Shown: piece by piece, positions 1-12,650 of the stretch
Layout: every line of letters starts with the position of its first letter
How positions within the stretch are numbered: position 1 is the stretch's first letter
From: Parus major
Taxonomy: Eukaryota > Chordata > Aves > Passeriformes > Paridae
NCBI RefSeq assembly: GCF_001522545.3
Contig: NC_031769.1
Coordinates: 146,575,232-146,639,231, forward strand
Reading direction: 5' to 3'
Length of the DNA: 64,000 bases
The notes under the pieces: generated by a model
Told to the model about the DNA's origin: nothing
Databases searched by the model: none
Seen by the model: only the letters and a program-made list of their open reading frames with translations
Program-made: the position numbers and the translations under genes

Positions 1-544
1 TTGGTGGTGTCAGGATTTTAATACTGAGGTTATCCTCAGTGCCATTGGCCACATCAGCAGGACAGACACCGAACAGGACTGGCCACAGGGGACACCGCTC
101 ATCACCAGACACCATCTGGATGCCAGGTCTTACTGTTGACTTCTGAGACAACCAAGTTAGTAAATACTTCAGCCTTTTCCTGAGCAAGAGGCTGCTGTTG
201 GACTTGGGGGAGGGCTGTGGGCAGCCTTACCTTTCATCAGGCCTCAATCTGTGGAGAGTACAATGATGAGATGGCCCAGGCACAGCAATGACCCAGAGGA
301 AGCAAGCACAGCTGGGAACCCAGCCCAGCCTGGCTGCTGTGGCCAGCACCTGCCTTGGGGCCAGACCTGGGCTTGTTGACTCGTGGGGGACTCCATGCTC
401 ACACTGCTGCCTCCATCCCTTGCCTCCTTCTGCTTCCCACACGTGACCCACAGGGAGCTGCAGGCAATAGAGGTAACAGCACAGGGACGCTCCTCTATGG
501 GCTTATCCTGTATCATAAAAAGTCACCACATTATTTGGGAGCCA
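1..544. repeat. Unidentified GC-richer block, probably an old interspersed repeat
   Basis: Clearly higher in GC than the intron around it, with several overlapping open frames on both strands, none with a recognisable protein. Its composition and its position directly before a CR1 segment suggest repeat-derived DNA, possibly another transposon into which or beside which the CR1 inserted. I cannot assign a family. Confidence 0.3.
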
Positions 545-1163
545 GCACTGCCCTTGTGGACAAGAAGGGCAATAAGGTCCTGGTGTGCATTAGGAGGGTC
601 ATTGGTTGCCAACAGGTTGAGGGAGGTGATTGCGTCCCTTTACTCAGCCCTAGTGAGGGGCATCTGGAGTGCTGTGTCCAATTCTGGGCTCCTCAGAACA
701 AGAGAGACATGGAGGTCCTGAAGTGTGCCCACTGGAGAAGAATAAAATCTAATTATGGGCCTGCAACATCTTTCTTACAAAGATAAGCTCTGAGAGCTGT
801 GCCTGTTCAGCCTCAAGAAGAAACATCTGAAAGGAGCCTTTTATGATTTTTATGACTACTCAAGGGGGTGTCAGAGGATGGACTTTCTCAGTGGTGCACA
901 GCAACAGGACAAGAGGCAATAGGCAGAAACTGATGCACACAAGTTCCACCTGAATATGAGGAATAATTTTTTTACTGTGCAGTGACCAAGCACTGAACAG
1001 TTTGTCAAAAAAGGGTGTGGAGTCTGTCTCACTGGAGATATTCCAGCACTGTCTGGACACAATCCCATGTCACGTGCTCTATGATGACCCTGTTTGAGCA
1101 GGGAGATTGGACCAGATGACCCACTGTGGTCCCTTCTAACTTGATGCATTCCAAGATTCGGTG
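545..1163 (+). repeat. CR1 LINE fragment, 3' portion, plus strand
   Basis: The plus strand reads like the 3' part of an avian CR1. There is a block resembling 'GAGGTGAT..CCCTTTACTCAGCCCT', then TGCTGTGTCCAATTCTGGGC, GACATGGAGGTCCTGAAG, a 'CAACAGGACAAGAGGCAATAGG' type block near 901-921, and a terminal block near 1091-1135 with GAGCAGGGAGATTGGACCAG. It ends around 1163 in a sequence resembling 'GATTCGGTGA'. It has many substitutions and indels and no intact frame, so it is an old, dead copy. Boundaries are estimated by eye. Confidence 0.8.
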
Positions 1164-4100
1164 ACATTCTAACAGACTGGCTCACCCTGAAGTGGACAAA
1201 GTCTTATTTAAACAAATCAAAGTCACCTCCCACCTCCTTCTAATGGAGAACAAAAAACTTGCAGCATCCATTAGGAAGGTAACATTGCAGGACACAAGAA
1301 ATCCATTATATTTTTGGATTGTGGAAATGGTATTTGTTTTCATACGTCTTGGACAGGCCTGCTTTTTCTAATCTTTCAGAAATTTCCTTCTGCCTAAAGA
1401 AGCACTGTTGCTGTTTGTCAAATTAGTTTTACCTTGGTAAAACACATATGTTTTGCACTGATCTGCTTACCCAGGACTTAAAAGTACAGTTTAAGAGTAT
1501 TCTTACTCTTTTGACTTTTATAAACTTTGACTTTTATAAAGTAAAGTAAAGTGTATTCTTGGCTGCTCTTTTATCAAAAAGGAAGATGTATGTCCTTTCG
1601 TTAAGGCTATAAAAATTAGTTCCTTGTACTTATGTGTCAGAGCTTTCTGAAGCAGCTCACTCCTTTTTCTCATAATGGAGCATTCAGCTTTCAGCAACAG
1701 TGCTTCCATAACAATCCTAAAACCGACAGCCTAAAAAAAACCTTAATGAGTCCTTACAAGGAGTCTGGCAGTAATAATCTTCTCTTAAATATAGATAGAC
1801 CAGATAATTGCTGAGCTGGTCACAAATTTTCAGACAAACAAGAATTTGCTAATGATGGATTTCTGAAACTAAGAGGAATGGGGCAGTGGGACAACCAATC
1901 ATTTGCGGGATTTCTCTTGCAATATAACGGTGCCAAGCTCTGCTAGAAAAAAATGTAGCAGGGAACTCAAGGTTCCTGGAAGAGTGGATGTGGATGCCAA
2001 AATTTACGTGTCAATATCAGAGGACATCCAGAAAAAAGTTTTGAGAACCCCATTCAGTTAACTCATAACCTCAAAGAAATATGACCAAGTCTCTTCATCA
2101 CATCTTCTTTAGAAGACCAGGATGAAGAGAAAGGCCTTTGTGATGTTAGGCAGAATATCCAAAAAACATGGCCCATATCTGCATGGTGAGAATAACATTC
2201 CTCCTCTTTTCCAAAGACTGAGTTTCAGACATTTTAACTTGTTCCACAGCATTCAGGAACTACAGGACTTGATCCCTTGGATCCCTTCATAATTGTCAAT
2301 ATTCCATAACAGTTTTTAAAGATATCACAAAAACAAAATATCCCCACACAAACCAGACATGGTCTGTTAAGGAATGTTTTACAAAACACATTTCCACTTT
2401 GTCTGAGTACATTGAAAATTTCAGCCAGTTTCCTAAAAATGGATAATTTCTATGCACACATGGCTAGAACTCTTGATGTGTAGCTCCAATACACAGAATT
2501 GGATACCCCTTTATGAAGTCAGTAACATTTTCAAAGATTAAGTAATGTTTTAGGTTTACTGAGTCTTTTATATAACTTCATATCTCTTTTAAATCTCAGT
2601 TCAAATACAGGGTATTTGCTTGAAACTTTTAGGCATTTACATGCTACCGAAAACAACATCATGCAGAACATCTCAGTACAAGGGGATATGAACTGTTGTC
2701 GACCTTGCACTCTTGTCAGGAAGTGAGTGATGGAAATTATTATTTCTTAAATGGAAAGCAACTAATATGCCACGCAGAAGATGAATGACAGCAACTCAAT
2801 CTACAAACCATATCTTCAGAATTCTATCTGTTCTCAGGCAAGAGAACAGGAAAGTGAGATACACAAATGCAAACAAAGTTTGTTTTAGGACTCCAAGTAG
2901 AAATAAAACCCATTCTGAGAGGCGATGCTCTTTGTAAAAGGCTGTATATAATGTGTTCTTTGCAAAACACCAAACAGAGAACCCAAAAAAGGTTCGTGCT
3001 GTATCACGGATACTGTCGGTAGCTGGAATTCAATACACCCAAAGGCAAAGCCACAAAAATTACATTTGATGCCATCACCTAAACCCAATATCTCATCAGA
3101 AAAATAAAAGGAGAAAGTTGCATTTAAAATTAACATTAGGAAATATGACTGGATGCCTCTTCTTCTTCACATCTGAAAAGCAAAAGCAATGTGACCTAAG
3201 CCAATTAATTACCCTATGTCTTAACAGCTACACACCTTCCTGAAGAAACAAATTCCTACCTTTTCATCTTTTCCCCTTAGTCAACCAGTGTCATCTGCTT
3301 CATTTAGGATGAGTTTCTGCCAACATTCTTACCCAAAACCCAATTTCAGTGACACACTAATCATCTAAAAAACCTGGCCATCTGTGTTTCATGAAAGAGA
3401 GATGTAAAAATGAGTATTAGCAGCATATTGATGAAACTGCAAACCAATCTGTCACAACCTCCTTTGCAGTCTCACATAAAAGGCACAGTTGGCAGGAATC
3501 TAAAAAATTCCATGAGAAAGCTTGTGGAAGAGAAGAAACAACTGCTTCAAATAACTCAGTTGTCTGGAAAAGAATAAAAAAGGGAGTAATTAAAGCATGG
3601 AACTGCCAAACACTAAGATAACACGGAGACCTGGCAACCATCTCTCATGACCAGTGGAACCAAACACAGCACTTGTGCTTCACATCCTCCATTGGCAATA
3701 TAATACCATTAAGCAATAAACCCAGTGTGATTTCTGCATGTTGGGAGGAAGTAGATGAAATGTGTTTGAGAACTTGACAATGATCAAACTTTTTTATCTT
3801 CACAAAGGACTCTGTAACACTCCATAATACAAAGAAGCAAGAACAGCTGTCCTTTATTCCCAGTGAGAATGCTCTCCTGGCTCATACTAAATTTGGCATC
3901 CACTGTGACTACAAAGACCATTTCATCAGAACTTTGCACTTCTCCTTGTGGAACTTCTGAAATTCCTATTGGTGACAGCTTCAAATTTCCCAAGATACTT
4001 TTGCACTCAATCTCTACCATTTACAATGTTTACCCAACACTCAAGTCTCATCCAGGAATTTGCTGAGGACACATTCTGTTTCACCATCTGGATTTTTCAT

Positions 4101-5393
4101 ATATTGGATGGTATCAGCCTCAGCATCATCAAAGAATCAGCCATTTCTGCCAAGAAGACAAATAGGTCAGTCAAGCTTGAGCTGAGGTTGGTAACTCCAC
4201 ACTGGTTGTGCTCAGCCACGTTCTTCTCTTTCATATGTTTGGAAAAGTTCCATCATCTTATCAGAAACCCAACTAAGCTGAGCAACCTATGCAACCCCAA
4301 ATCTGCCTCCTTATCTTTCCTTTACATAAAATATTAACTTTTTTCCAGTCATCAGGAGCCTTCCTGAGTCAGCAATCTCAAATCTTTTGTCCCTTCAATG
4401 TGAAAAAAACCCCATCCTTCACCAGACTTCAAGAAATGCCATCTATAGAATGCTACCCAGCAATGAACTAACACTTTCCTTCAGAATTCCCTTCTCTATC
4501 AAGACACTTTTTCATGCCCTCCAGCATCATCTTTACAAATTTTTTGGGTTCTACTATAACTTCAGATATATTTTTCTTTCTCTTTCTATACATTCCCAGG
4601 ACTAAACACCAAGCTCTCCCACAAGAAGCTGCGGATCTGCCTCATTTCTAGACACAATCAGGCACACAACAATTCTAGTATTGAAAAGGAAAGATAAACT
4701 GCAGCATGATTCACATTTTTGGTGCAGAATTTGAGCAAACCTATGAAAAGAATCTGGATTTGTGCTCATCCAATCCTCACCATCTTCACTATTAGAAAAC
4801 ACATACCTACTTGCCTTCACTGATTACAACAAAAGTTACTGCCAAGAACACCAGTTAAACTTGTAATTGCTATCAGCTACATAAAAACACCTGCATTACT
4901 TCAACATTTTTGAAGGTTTTTTTGAACTAAAGGAATTATTAAGGAACAAGCCATTTCATTATCTTTTATTAAAAAATAAACTGCTCAGCAAATTCATGAG
5001 ATTTGATAAAAACTGCTTAACAGAACAGCAAGAAGCATGAAAAATACTAAAAAAGCAGTCAAAGCAAACAAAGTTGTTTTTTGTTTTGTACATACATCAA
5101 CAAGATGCTTAGTGATATACCAGATGACTTGTGTCCATTTCTTAATTTTTTTAACGAAGTCCTTTGGTCACATGAAGCCTTGTAGCTCTGGGTCTAAATA
5201 CAGAGCTTTTATTACTGGAACAAACCAGGCATTCCTATAGCTCTGCATCCTACACTGGACAGCAGTACCTGTCTGAGGAGAAGCATGACAGGTAAAGCAT
5301 GAAAAAAATCATCACTCACATCTATACTCAATATCAAACAAGTCTTTAGCACAGACACTGCCTTTGGATCATCTGGACAGCAGGCTATTTAAG

Positions 5394-5432
5394 AAATCCA
5401 GTTTTCCATTTAGCAAATCCAGTTTTCCATTT
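5394..5432. repeat. Perfect 18-bp direct duplication
   Basis: AAATCCAGTTTTCCATTT occurs at 5394-5411 and again at 5415-5432, a period of 21 bp. This is a small tandem duplication in intronic DNA with no known function. Confidence 0.9.
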
Positions 5433-5959
5433 CTCTTGTTCCATGTTGAACCTGTCTTTTGTCATGGCTTTCTTAACATTTAGCAACAATGAATTCTACA
5501 ATTTGCATTATGCACATTGTGGAAACAAACTTCCTTTTGATTATATTAAAATTTCACCACAGCTGAAGAAATCTATTAATACTGGCATTGTCTTCTTCTA
5601 AATATTAATCTTACTACAAATCTTCCAACAAAAACAAAGTTAATTTTAGTTTCCATTTTTCAGGCAGGTGTGATATGTATGCCATGTCCAACATCTAGCA
5701 GAAAATGGATACATTCAATGGCAATGATGATGCACTAAAAAACCACACTGATCTTTTTATGATTATTGTCATTGTATAAAAATCAATATAGCTTTTTGAA
5801 AAATCTGTAATCAAATAAACAAATTTAATAGCAAATTAAAATTTACCACTGCTGTCCATGAATCACAGAAGCCCATTCCCCAACACCACAGCAGTAAAAC
5901 CGGACTAGGTCCTCTCTTTCCTTCATGGTGGATGATAACAAATCATCCCAAGCCCTGCA

Positions 5960-6560
5960 CAACCATTGTTCAGAGCCTGTTACTGCTACTCATGGCCCCA
6001 CATTGTAATTCCCTGCAAACCTGACAGCACAAGCAGAGCAAAAATAAACCGAAGATCCCCAAAGCCTTGAAAGCTCCACTACCACGCAGGTCTATGCTCT
6101 CTTCTCTGGTGTCTTTTTCAGTCCCACCACAGTGCTGCAGGCACTTTAAACAGAGTCTGTTCAAACATGGGACCTGCTGTCCTCACTCCTGTCACACTTT
6201 CAACCTCCTCCGTGCTCAGACAAAGCAAACAAAGCAGCCGAGTCCTGGGCTCTTTATTAACACTCAGCAAATATCGACCCCAAAGAGTCACAGAATCATG
6301 GAACACTCCCAGGGATGAAGAGTCAGACTAAGAAAGCTGCAGAGGACCTTGGATCATGGGGGGTTTTGGCCCAAATGAAGGCGTATCCAGGGCTTCCCCA
6401 GGACACTCAGCCTCAGACAAGCTGTGGTGCCAGGCAGCCACCACCAGCCACGGCTGAAGCTCCGGCGCAGCAAAGAGCGTCCCACAAAACCACACTTGGA
6501 GCACAACACACCAATGTCCAGCCATGGGAAACCTTTCACATTAAACTTCACCATAATGCA
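5960..6560. other. GC- and CpG-richer patch, unidentified, with CR1-like tail
   Basis: Stands out from its AT-rich surroundings, with CpG-bearing words (CTCCGGCGCAGCAAAGAGCG at about 6461-6480). At 6285-6302 a 'GAGTCACAGAATCATGGAA'-like sequence resembles the tip of a reversed CR1 tail. Overlapping frames on both strands have no recognisable protein. Probably composite old repeat. Confidence 0.3.
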
Positions 6561-7862
6561 GATGAATCACTAATTTAGTATAATTCTGTTATTTCTCCAA
6601 AGGCCCAACACTAACCTCATCAGCATAATGACTTTCTACAGTACCAAGTGCATGCCCACACACACTCACGCTGTACTTGGTGTCAATCCGTTACCAATCC
6701 AGCTTGAAATAAACCCCATTGAAATCAAACTGCTTAGCAATAAACACCAATAAAATACAGTAAGAAACCCTCTAACAGTTTGTTTCACACCCAGACTTCA
6801 GAATATGTAATACTCAGAAGTTATTGCAATTTTTTTTCTGATTTTAATTTTCATGTGATTTTCTGTATGTATCATTTCTTTGATTACCATGTCTAGCTTT
6901 GTTCTTTCTTGCAGTGTAAAAATGCGTTGGGATATTAAAATGTTACTAAGTGTGTACAGATGTATAGCTTCTATTTGAGCAGCTCAGGGACTGGTAACCA
7001 TGGCACTGCTTCCAAGAATAGAATTATCATCTGTAACAGCACTCATGCTGTGGCAGTTGACAGAATGGTTATAAATATATCTATTAGCAGCCTGAGCTGA
7101 ATCTTTAAACAGCACTATAGGGACAGCAGTTGGCTAAAAATAGCTTGACAATATTGCATTTGAACACTTGTCCTCAGAAACACTTTGTCACATCCACAGA
7201 GCGAATTTCAATTTTTTTTTTCCTGCATTAAGCTGAAAATGAACTTCTGTGGCACACAGGAGACAGACGGTGTGACATTTCTTGACCTCCCTCCCCCCTA
7301 GAACACTACAAATAAAAGCACAACAGCAACAATCTTGAAAAGACTGCTATAAAACATGAAGTGATGCCTAGAATTCAAAGTACATGAAGCAAGAGCAGAA
7401 TCAAAACTCATTTTTCAAGGAGGGAAAAAAAAACATATGGCAATCAAGAGCACACAAATAATCTGTGTGAGCTTCTGGAGTTCAGCTTCATTCTAATACA
7501 TGTCCATAGAACTGGAACAGGGGAATGATGGCTACACAGTTGTATTAACAACTGTATGAGCCACCACTCAATATGAAGAAAGGAAAATTGTCTCAAAACA
7601 GTTTCTAAATACAGAAGACTTCATTAATTCAGACATACATTCTCAATAAATACCTTGTGCTTGCCACTTTTAATATTTTCCTCATCTTTTTAATCCCAGT
7701 TGATACCAGTGCAGTAATACCACTGTGACCAGCTCAGCCAGATGATGAAAAACAAACAAGTGTCCTTTATTACCCAGGGAAATGTTTGCATTTCTTTAAA
7801 TTATCAAATGCAGACTGCTAATTGCCTAATAATCATCTGTACACTGGAAAATGTGACTCATC

Positions 7863-7877
7863 AAAAAAAAAAAAAAA
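7863..7877 (+). repeat. Poly(A) run, 15 bases
   Basis: Homopolymer about 80 bp before the CR1 cluster at 7958-8510; simple sequence. Confidence 0.9.
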
Positions 7878-7957
7878 GGTATGAATGATAAAGGTCTCTA
7901 CAAAGAAAAAGATGTGCTCACAGAGTACGTCATGTCATATAGTATAAAATATTTTAG

Positions 7958-8166
7958 CTGAGAAGAAATCTCAGGAGGTTCTCTGATCAGTCCCACTCAA
8001 TGCAGGGCTAAATTACAGCAGGTTGTTTCATCAAGCCAAATTCTGAAAATGGAGATTCTGCAACATCTCTGAGTAGCCATTTTGTTTCTGAGTGCCCTCC
8101 TTGTGAACAAAATACTCCCTAATATGTGACTGCAGCTTCTTATATTCCAGCTTGTTCCTACTGCTT
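7958..8166 (-). repeat. CR1 LINE fragment, minus strand
   Basis: The plus strand shows the reverse complement of a CR1 3' end: AGAAATCTCAGGAGGTTCTC, the AATGCAGGGCTAAATTACAG block, AATGGAGATTCTGCAACATC and so on, ending near 8166 where an oppositely oriented CR1 starts. Diverged, with no coding potential. Confidence 0.7.
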
Positions 8167-8510
8167 GTAATTTGGGTGGTGCCCAGTGACAGACAGTGGG
8201 CACAGGCTGAAACACAGGCAGTTCCCTCTGACCACCAGGAAATATCCCTCAATTATCAACCTGTTTCCAGAACAAACCCAAACCATAGCCCCACACCAGC
8301 CACTATGAACACAATTAATTCTATTGCCGCCAAAACCAGCCCAGGGTGAGAGCACTGGAACAGGTTTCCCAGGAGGCTGTAGAGTCTCCCACCTTAAATA
8401 TACTCAGAAGTCAAATGGACACAATCCTGGATGCCTGACTGCTTGAGCAGGGTAGAACAAAGACTGTCCAGATGTGCCTTCCAGTCTCAGTCTTTCTGTG
8501 ATTCTGTTAT
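8167..8510 (+). repeat. CR1 LINE 3' fragment, plus strand, interrupted
   Basis: Begins with TGGGTGGTGCCCAGTGACAG and continues through a 'GGGCACAGGCTGAAACACAGGCAGTTCC' type block (8198-8225). It is then interrupted by roughly 110 bp of unrelated sequence (about 8228-8340). It resumes at GAGCACTGGAACAGGTTTCC and ends near 8510 with a 'TTTCTGTGATTCTGTTA' tail. The interruption is either a small insertion or a highly diverged part. Confidence 0.7.
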
Positions 8511-8534
8511 TATTTTTTCACTGTGCTTCCCAGA

Positions 8535-8905
8535 TGAGCCCAGCTCCCTTCACTCTACACTCTGCCACCAGGTAACACCCTCAGCCTCCTCCACTTGGGG
8601 CTGCAGAAGCCTCAGATCCCACCACATCCATGGTGGACCCCAATGCCCTTCACTGAACTCACTCCAGCATCATCTTGTCCATCTTACACCAAGAACCCAA
8701 AATTGGGCACAGCACTCCCAAGTGCTGACCAGAAGGAAGCATCCCTGAGCTTGCTGACCACACATTTCCTGGTACATCCCAGTTGGAGTTGGCCTTCACT
8801 GAAAAGCCACACAGACACTGCTGACTATTTCTCCATCAACATCCACCCAGTTTTTTTCTGCCATGGCTTTCCATCCAGTCAGCATCCAGCCCATGCCATT
8901 GCCTA
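8535..8905 (-). repeat. Diverged CR1 LINE fragment, minus strand
   Basis: The plus strand resembles antisense CR1, with landmarks such as CACTCCAGCATCATCTTGTC, 'ACCAAGAACCCAAAATTGGGCACAGCACTCC' (8690-8720), and a region near 8755-8790 and 8868-8895 that follows the reverse complement of the CR1 region before the 3' end. Heavily diverged. The two overlapping plus-strand open frames here are shadows of this repeat. Confidence 0.6.
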
Positions 8906-10025
8906 GTGCAAGATAAGTATCCAGTTTTATTTTATAAGCCTATATGTTTATGTGTATAAAGTTTCATTAACAGTGGTTTTGAAGGGTATTATCTACATTA
9001 ATAATAAGAAATTAAACACAGCTTAAAATGCACTGATCTTGTATTCTTCAGCAGTAAAGGTAAGACCTTTGATATATACTTCCAAATGCAAATGAAAACA
9101 AGACTCTAGGAAAAGAAAACTTATCACCCAATCAAAACTAAATAAAACTTCTACAGTGTTTGTATTAGACCTTCCATCTTTCTTGATTATCTAAGGATGA
9201 ACTACTACTTAAACAGAACAAGTTTCATGCGTTGTATCCTTCTAAAAACTTGGTTTTGGTAAGGGAATGTAATCTGATATGTAAAACTTAAAAATGAAAG
9301 TCAACTCCATCGTAGTATGAGACTTGAATATTCAGGCAAGAAAATTAAGCTCTTGGGATAATTAGAATTGCTGTTTTCATAAGGCATATGGATCAACTTG
9401 ACCGCGGCAGTGAACTCAGGCTGCAAGGCAAGAAGAATTAACACTTCTGCTCAAATTTTCCCATTATCAACTACACTTTCTTTAAAGTTTAAACACTCCC
9501 AATCTTTTTTCTAGATTTATTACAGCGGAATTAGAACATAGAGCACACATTACAACTCAACTTCTGAAAATTTATGTAAATACTGACAGTACTACTCCAC
9601 ATCTCTCTGGGATTTCTGCATATCTGCCAAGTGGTATTACCACTATGAAGACTTTACTCAATCAGTCAAAGTATGATGCTGAGGACTAAAGAAAAGTCAT
9701 GTCAGATCTGATAAGATACTTTATCAAACAGAAAAATTAGCAACAGAACAAGCCTTTAGAATGAGAAATAGCTTGACTGATACCATCCCTTTAAAACATC
9801 CTTTAGGTAATTGATTTTACAAATAAAACAAAAATTAGGTGAAAGCTGTGTTCAAATGAAATTAATTTTTGTTCCACTTAACTTCAGTGTCAGCTACAAA
9901 AGTGCTGCTATTCCAAGGATGCAAAAGCTTCACTGAGATCTCAAATTAAACCTATACCACAGATTTAAATAGAATAATATCTTACTATTCCTTTATGACT
10001 CTGTCCTGGTATAAATCTTTGGTCA

Positions 10026-11376
10026 AGTAGCATTTCACAGGATGATAGAATGAGTGGAAGAGATCAACAAGAATCATCAAGCCTAACTCCTGCCCCTGCA
10101 CAGCACCATTCCCAACAATCCCACCATGGGGCTGAGAGTGTTGTCCAAACACTCCTTGAGCTCTGTCAGGCTTGGTGCTGTGACCTCTGCCCTGGGGAGC
10201 CTCTCCCAGTGCCCAACCACCCTCTGGGGGAAGAGCATTTTCTTAATATCCAACCTAAACCTCCCCTGACACAACTTCAGGCCATTCCCTCGGGTCCTGT
10301 CACTGTCACCACAGAGCAGAGATCGGTGCCTGCCCCTCCTTTTCCCTTCACAAGGAAGCTGTAACTGCAATGAGGTCTCCCCTCAGTCTCCTCCAGGCAG
10401 AGCAGACCAAGTGTCCTCAGCCACTCCTCATGTGGCTTCACCTCCAGACCCTTCACCATCTTTGCTACCCTCCTTTGGACACTCTTTAATAAGTTTAATG
10501 TCTTTTTTCATTGTGATGCTCAAAACCACACACAATATTCAAGGTGAGGCCTCCCCAGAGCAGAGCAGAGCAGAGCAGAACAATCTCCTCCCCTGCCTGG
10601 CTGGTGATGCTGTGCCTGATGCCCCAGGACAGGGTTGGCCCTTCTGGCTGCCAGGGCACTGCTGACTCACATTCAGCTTCCACTGAGCAGGACCCCCAGG
10701 TCCCATCCCACAGCTGCTCTCCAGCCTCTCATTCCCCAGTCTGTCTGTACATCCAGGGCTGCCCATCCCAGGTGCAGAATCTGGCACTCGCCCTTGTTGA
10801 ACTTCATATGGCTGCTGATCGCCCAGTGCATTTGTTCAGGTCTCTCTGTGAGGCCTCCCCGCCCTCAAGGGTGTTAACAGCTCCTCTCAGCTTTGTATCA
10901 GCTGTGAACTTCCTCAGTGCCTCTTCCAGTCATCTGTCCAAGTCATTTATGAAGATGCTGAAGAGCACAGGGCCAAGGACGGAGCCTTGCAGAACCCCAC
11001 TAGTGACAGGTCAGCAGTCTGATGTCACCACTGTCATTGTCACCCTTTGTGCCTGACCCCTGAGCCAGTTGCTCACCCATGCCATGATGTGGTTACCCAG
11101 CTGGGGCTGGCTTTTGTCCAGAGGGACACTATGAGAGGCAGTATTGAAAGCTTTACTGAAATCCAGCAAGATTACACCAACTGGCCTCCCTTGTGCAGCT
11201 GGGTGGGCGACCTGCTCATGAAATGCAACCAGGTTTGCTAAGCAGGACTCTGCTCTCCTGAAGCTGAGCTGGCTGTGATCAATGACTGCCTTGTCTTCCA
11301 GGCGGTTTTCAGTACCTCCCAAAATAATCTTCTCCATAACTTTACCAGGCACTGAAGTGAGACTCTGATCAAAATT
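10026..11376 (-). mobile_element. 5'-truncated CR1 LINE with readable reverse-transcriptase fragment
   Basis: The longest and best preserved repeat in the window, about 1.35 kb, oriented minus. It runs from the 3' end near 10026 (HACAGGATGATAGAATG-type tail) to a 5' truncation near 11376. The minus strand still reads part of the CR1 ORF2 reverse transcriptase between about 11388 and 11011, including VGVILLDFSKAFNTASHSV, the conserved block ahead of the catalytic region, and WVSNWLRGQAQRV. Downstream the frame is broken by stops, and the endonuclease and most of the polymerase are missing, so the copy cannot move. A 5-bp CAGAG unit is repeated five times at 10556-10580. Long plus-strand frames across it are antisense shadows. 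Confidence 0.9.
10556..10580. repeat. (CAGAG)5 short tandem repeat
   Basis: Four perfect CAGAG units followed by CAGAA, inside the CR1 copy. Probably an expansion of a shorter run present in the element itself. Confidence 0.85.
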
Positions 11377-11388
11377 ATTTTTTCTCAA
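11011..11388 (-). pseudogene. CR1 ORF2 reverse-transcriptase fragment
   Basis: About 125 codons remain open on the minus strand within the CR1 copy at 10026-11376; the first few codons, before the match to CR1 begins, appear to be flanking sequence. Recognisable parts are PGKVMEKIILGG near the start, VGVILLDFSKAFNTASHSVP in the middle (the D-x-S-K-A-F-x-T motif of non-LTR retrotransposon RTs, with Asn in place of the usual Asp), and WVSNWLRGQAQRVTM. The catalytic F/Y-x-D-D box lies outside this stretch in the broken part. It is a dead relic. Confidence 0.85.
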
Positions 11389-12574
11389 GTGATTTGTTGC
11401 ATATATTCCCTTAGAAGTAAAAGAATACCAAAAGTTGCCTCAATTTATTATAATTTTATCAGATAGTCTAAAATTAATCATCAGCAAGTAACAATTGGCT
11501 GGTTCCGTTGACATAAATGGTCATGATTGGATAAAGCACAAGCTACTGAAGCCAACAGAGCTACTGAAGTTCAACACAGACAGAAAAAATAAAAATAAAT
11601 TCATTTTTAAAAACCCTACCACTGTTTGATATAACAACTTCAGAGCAAACTAACATTTATTCTGAGCTGTAACTGACTATATTTATGGGTGCTGTGTTTT
11701 ATCTCAGTCATAGTGCCATCTGGTGACTATTTATACACTTATACATTTTAAATAGATGGTATCTTTTACCAACACATCATGTCATCCATTAACCTCCTCC
11801 TAAGTCTGATCTGAAAGTGAGGACAGGAACAGTTCTCTAGGAAATGGAATGATTCCAGATTTCCATTTTGCATGTTCTTCTTCTGTGTTAATTTAGAAGT
11901 TCATTACGAACAGAGTGGACTTTAACCCCTAAGGTATATGAATATTGCTATAAAAGAATAAGATTTCTATTGCTGGAAATGAAGAGCATGATCTCAAGAA
12001 AGAGACAAATTGAAGATAAATGAAGAAATAAATTTGTGTTTTTGTTTGCTTTTCTCTTGAAATTGACCTCTAAAAGCCAGCTGTGCAAGAACAAACAGCA
12101 AAAACTGCCTTTCAAGCTATGCTGCTCAAGTTACAACAAGCTTTCATTGAAAAAGTGGTGGCAGATAAATAAATTTAGTGAATATAAATTGGAGCATCAA
12201 GTATTAAATTTATTGATCAGCTTACTGTGTCCACATATGAAAAATTCAAATAGACTTCCCAGGATTGTTACATATTTTATCTCTTCTAACAATTTATGAA
12301 CCAGTTCTGACACTTTGATGAAAGTCAAGAATCCAAGAAAGATTTCTGTTGGTATTACCCTTTATTTTTACCCCTTCCCCAAACTCACAACAAATATTCC
12401 CATCATTATTCACCCTTCACCGCTTCCCACAACAAAATAAGTGACAAAACTGTAATACACTGCACATCAATAAAAGAGGAACACATATTATACCTGGCAC
12501 TGTCTTTTTAATTAAAAAATTCTGTAAGAAAAATACCTGATTAGAAGTTAAGGCAGTATAGACAATTCCCCAAA

Positions 12575-12650
12575 GTCCCAATGGCAGGAAGACTGGAACT
12601 AGAGGATCTTTAAGATCCCTTCCAGCCCAAACCAGTCAATGATTCTACAC
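12575..12650 (+). repeat. CR1 LINE 3' end, short, plus strand
   Basis: The sequence GGAACTAGAGGATCTTTAAG then ATCCCTTCCAGCCCAAACCA and CAATGATTCTAC is the typical last 70 to 80 bases of an avian CR1. It is a severely 5'-truncated copy. Confidence 0.8.

Noticed and set aside
355..786. 143-codon plus-strand frame
   Set aside because: It runs across the boundary of an unidentified GC-rich block into a CR1 fragment, with low-complexity, repeat-like composition.
3948..4337. 129-codon plus-strand frame
   Set aside because: AT-rich chance frame with no domain, no splice context and no start context; opposite strand to the gene.
10544..11056. Longest open frame in the window (170 codons, plus strand)
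   Set aside because: It is the antisense of the CR1 copy oriented minus at 10026-11376. No homologous protein, no splice or start context.
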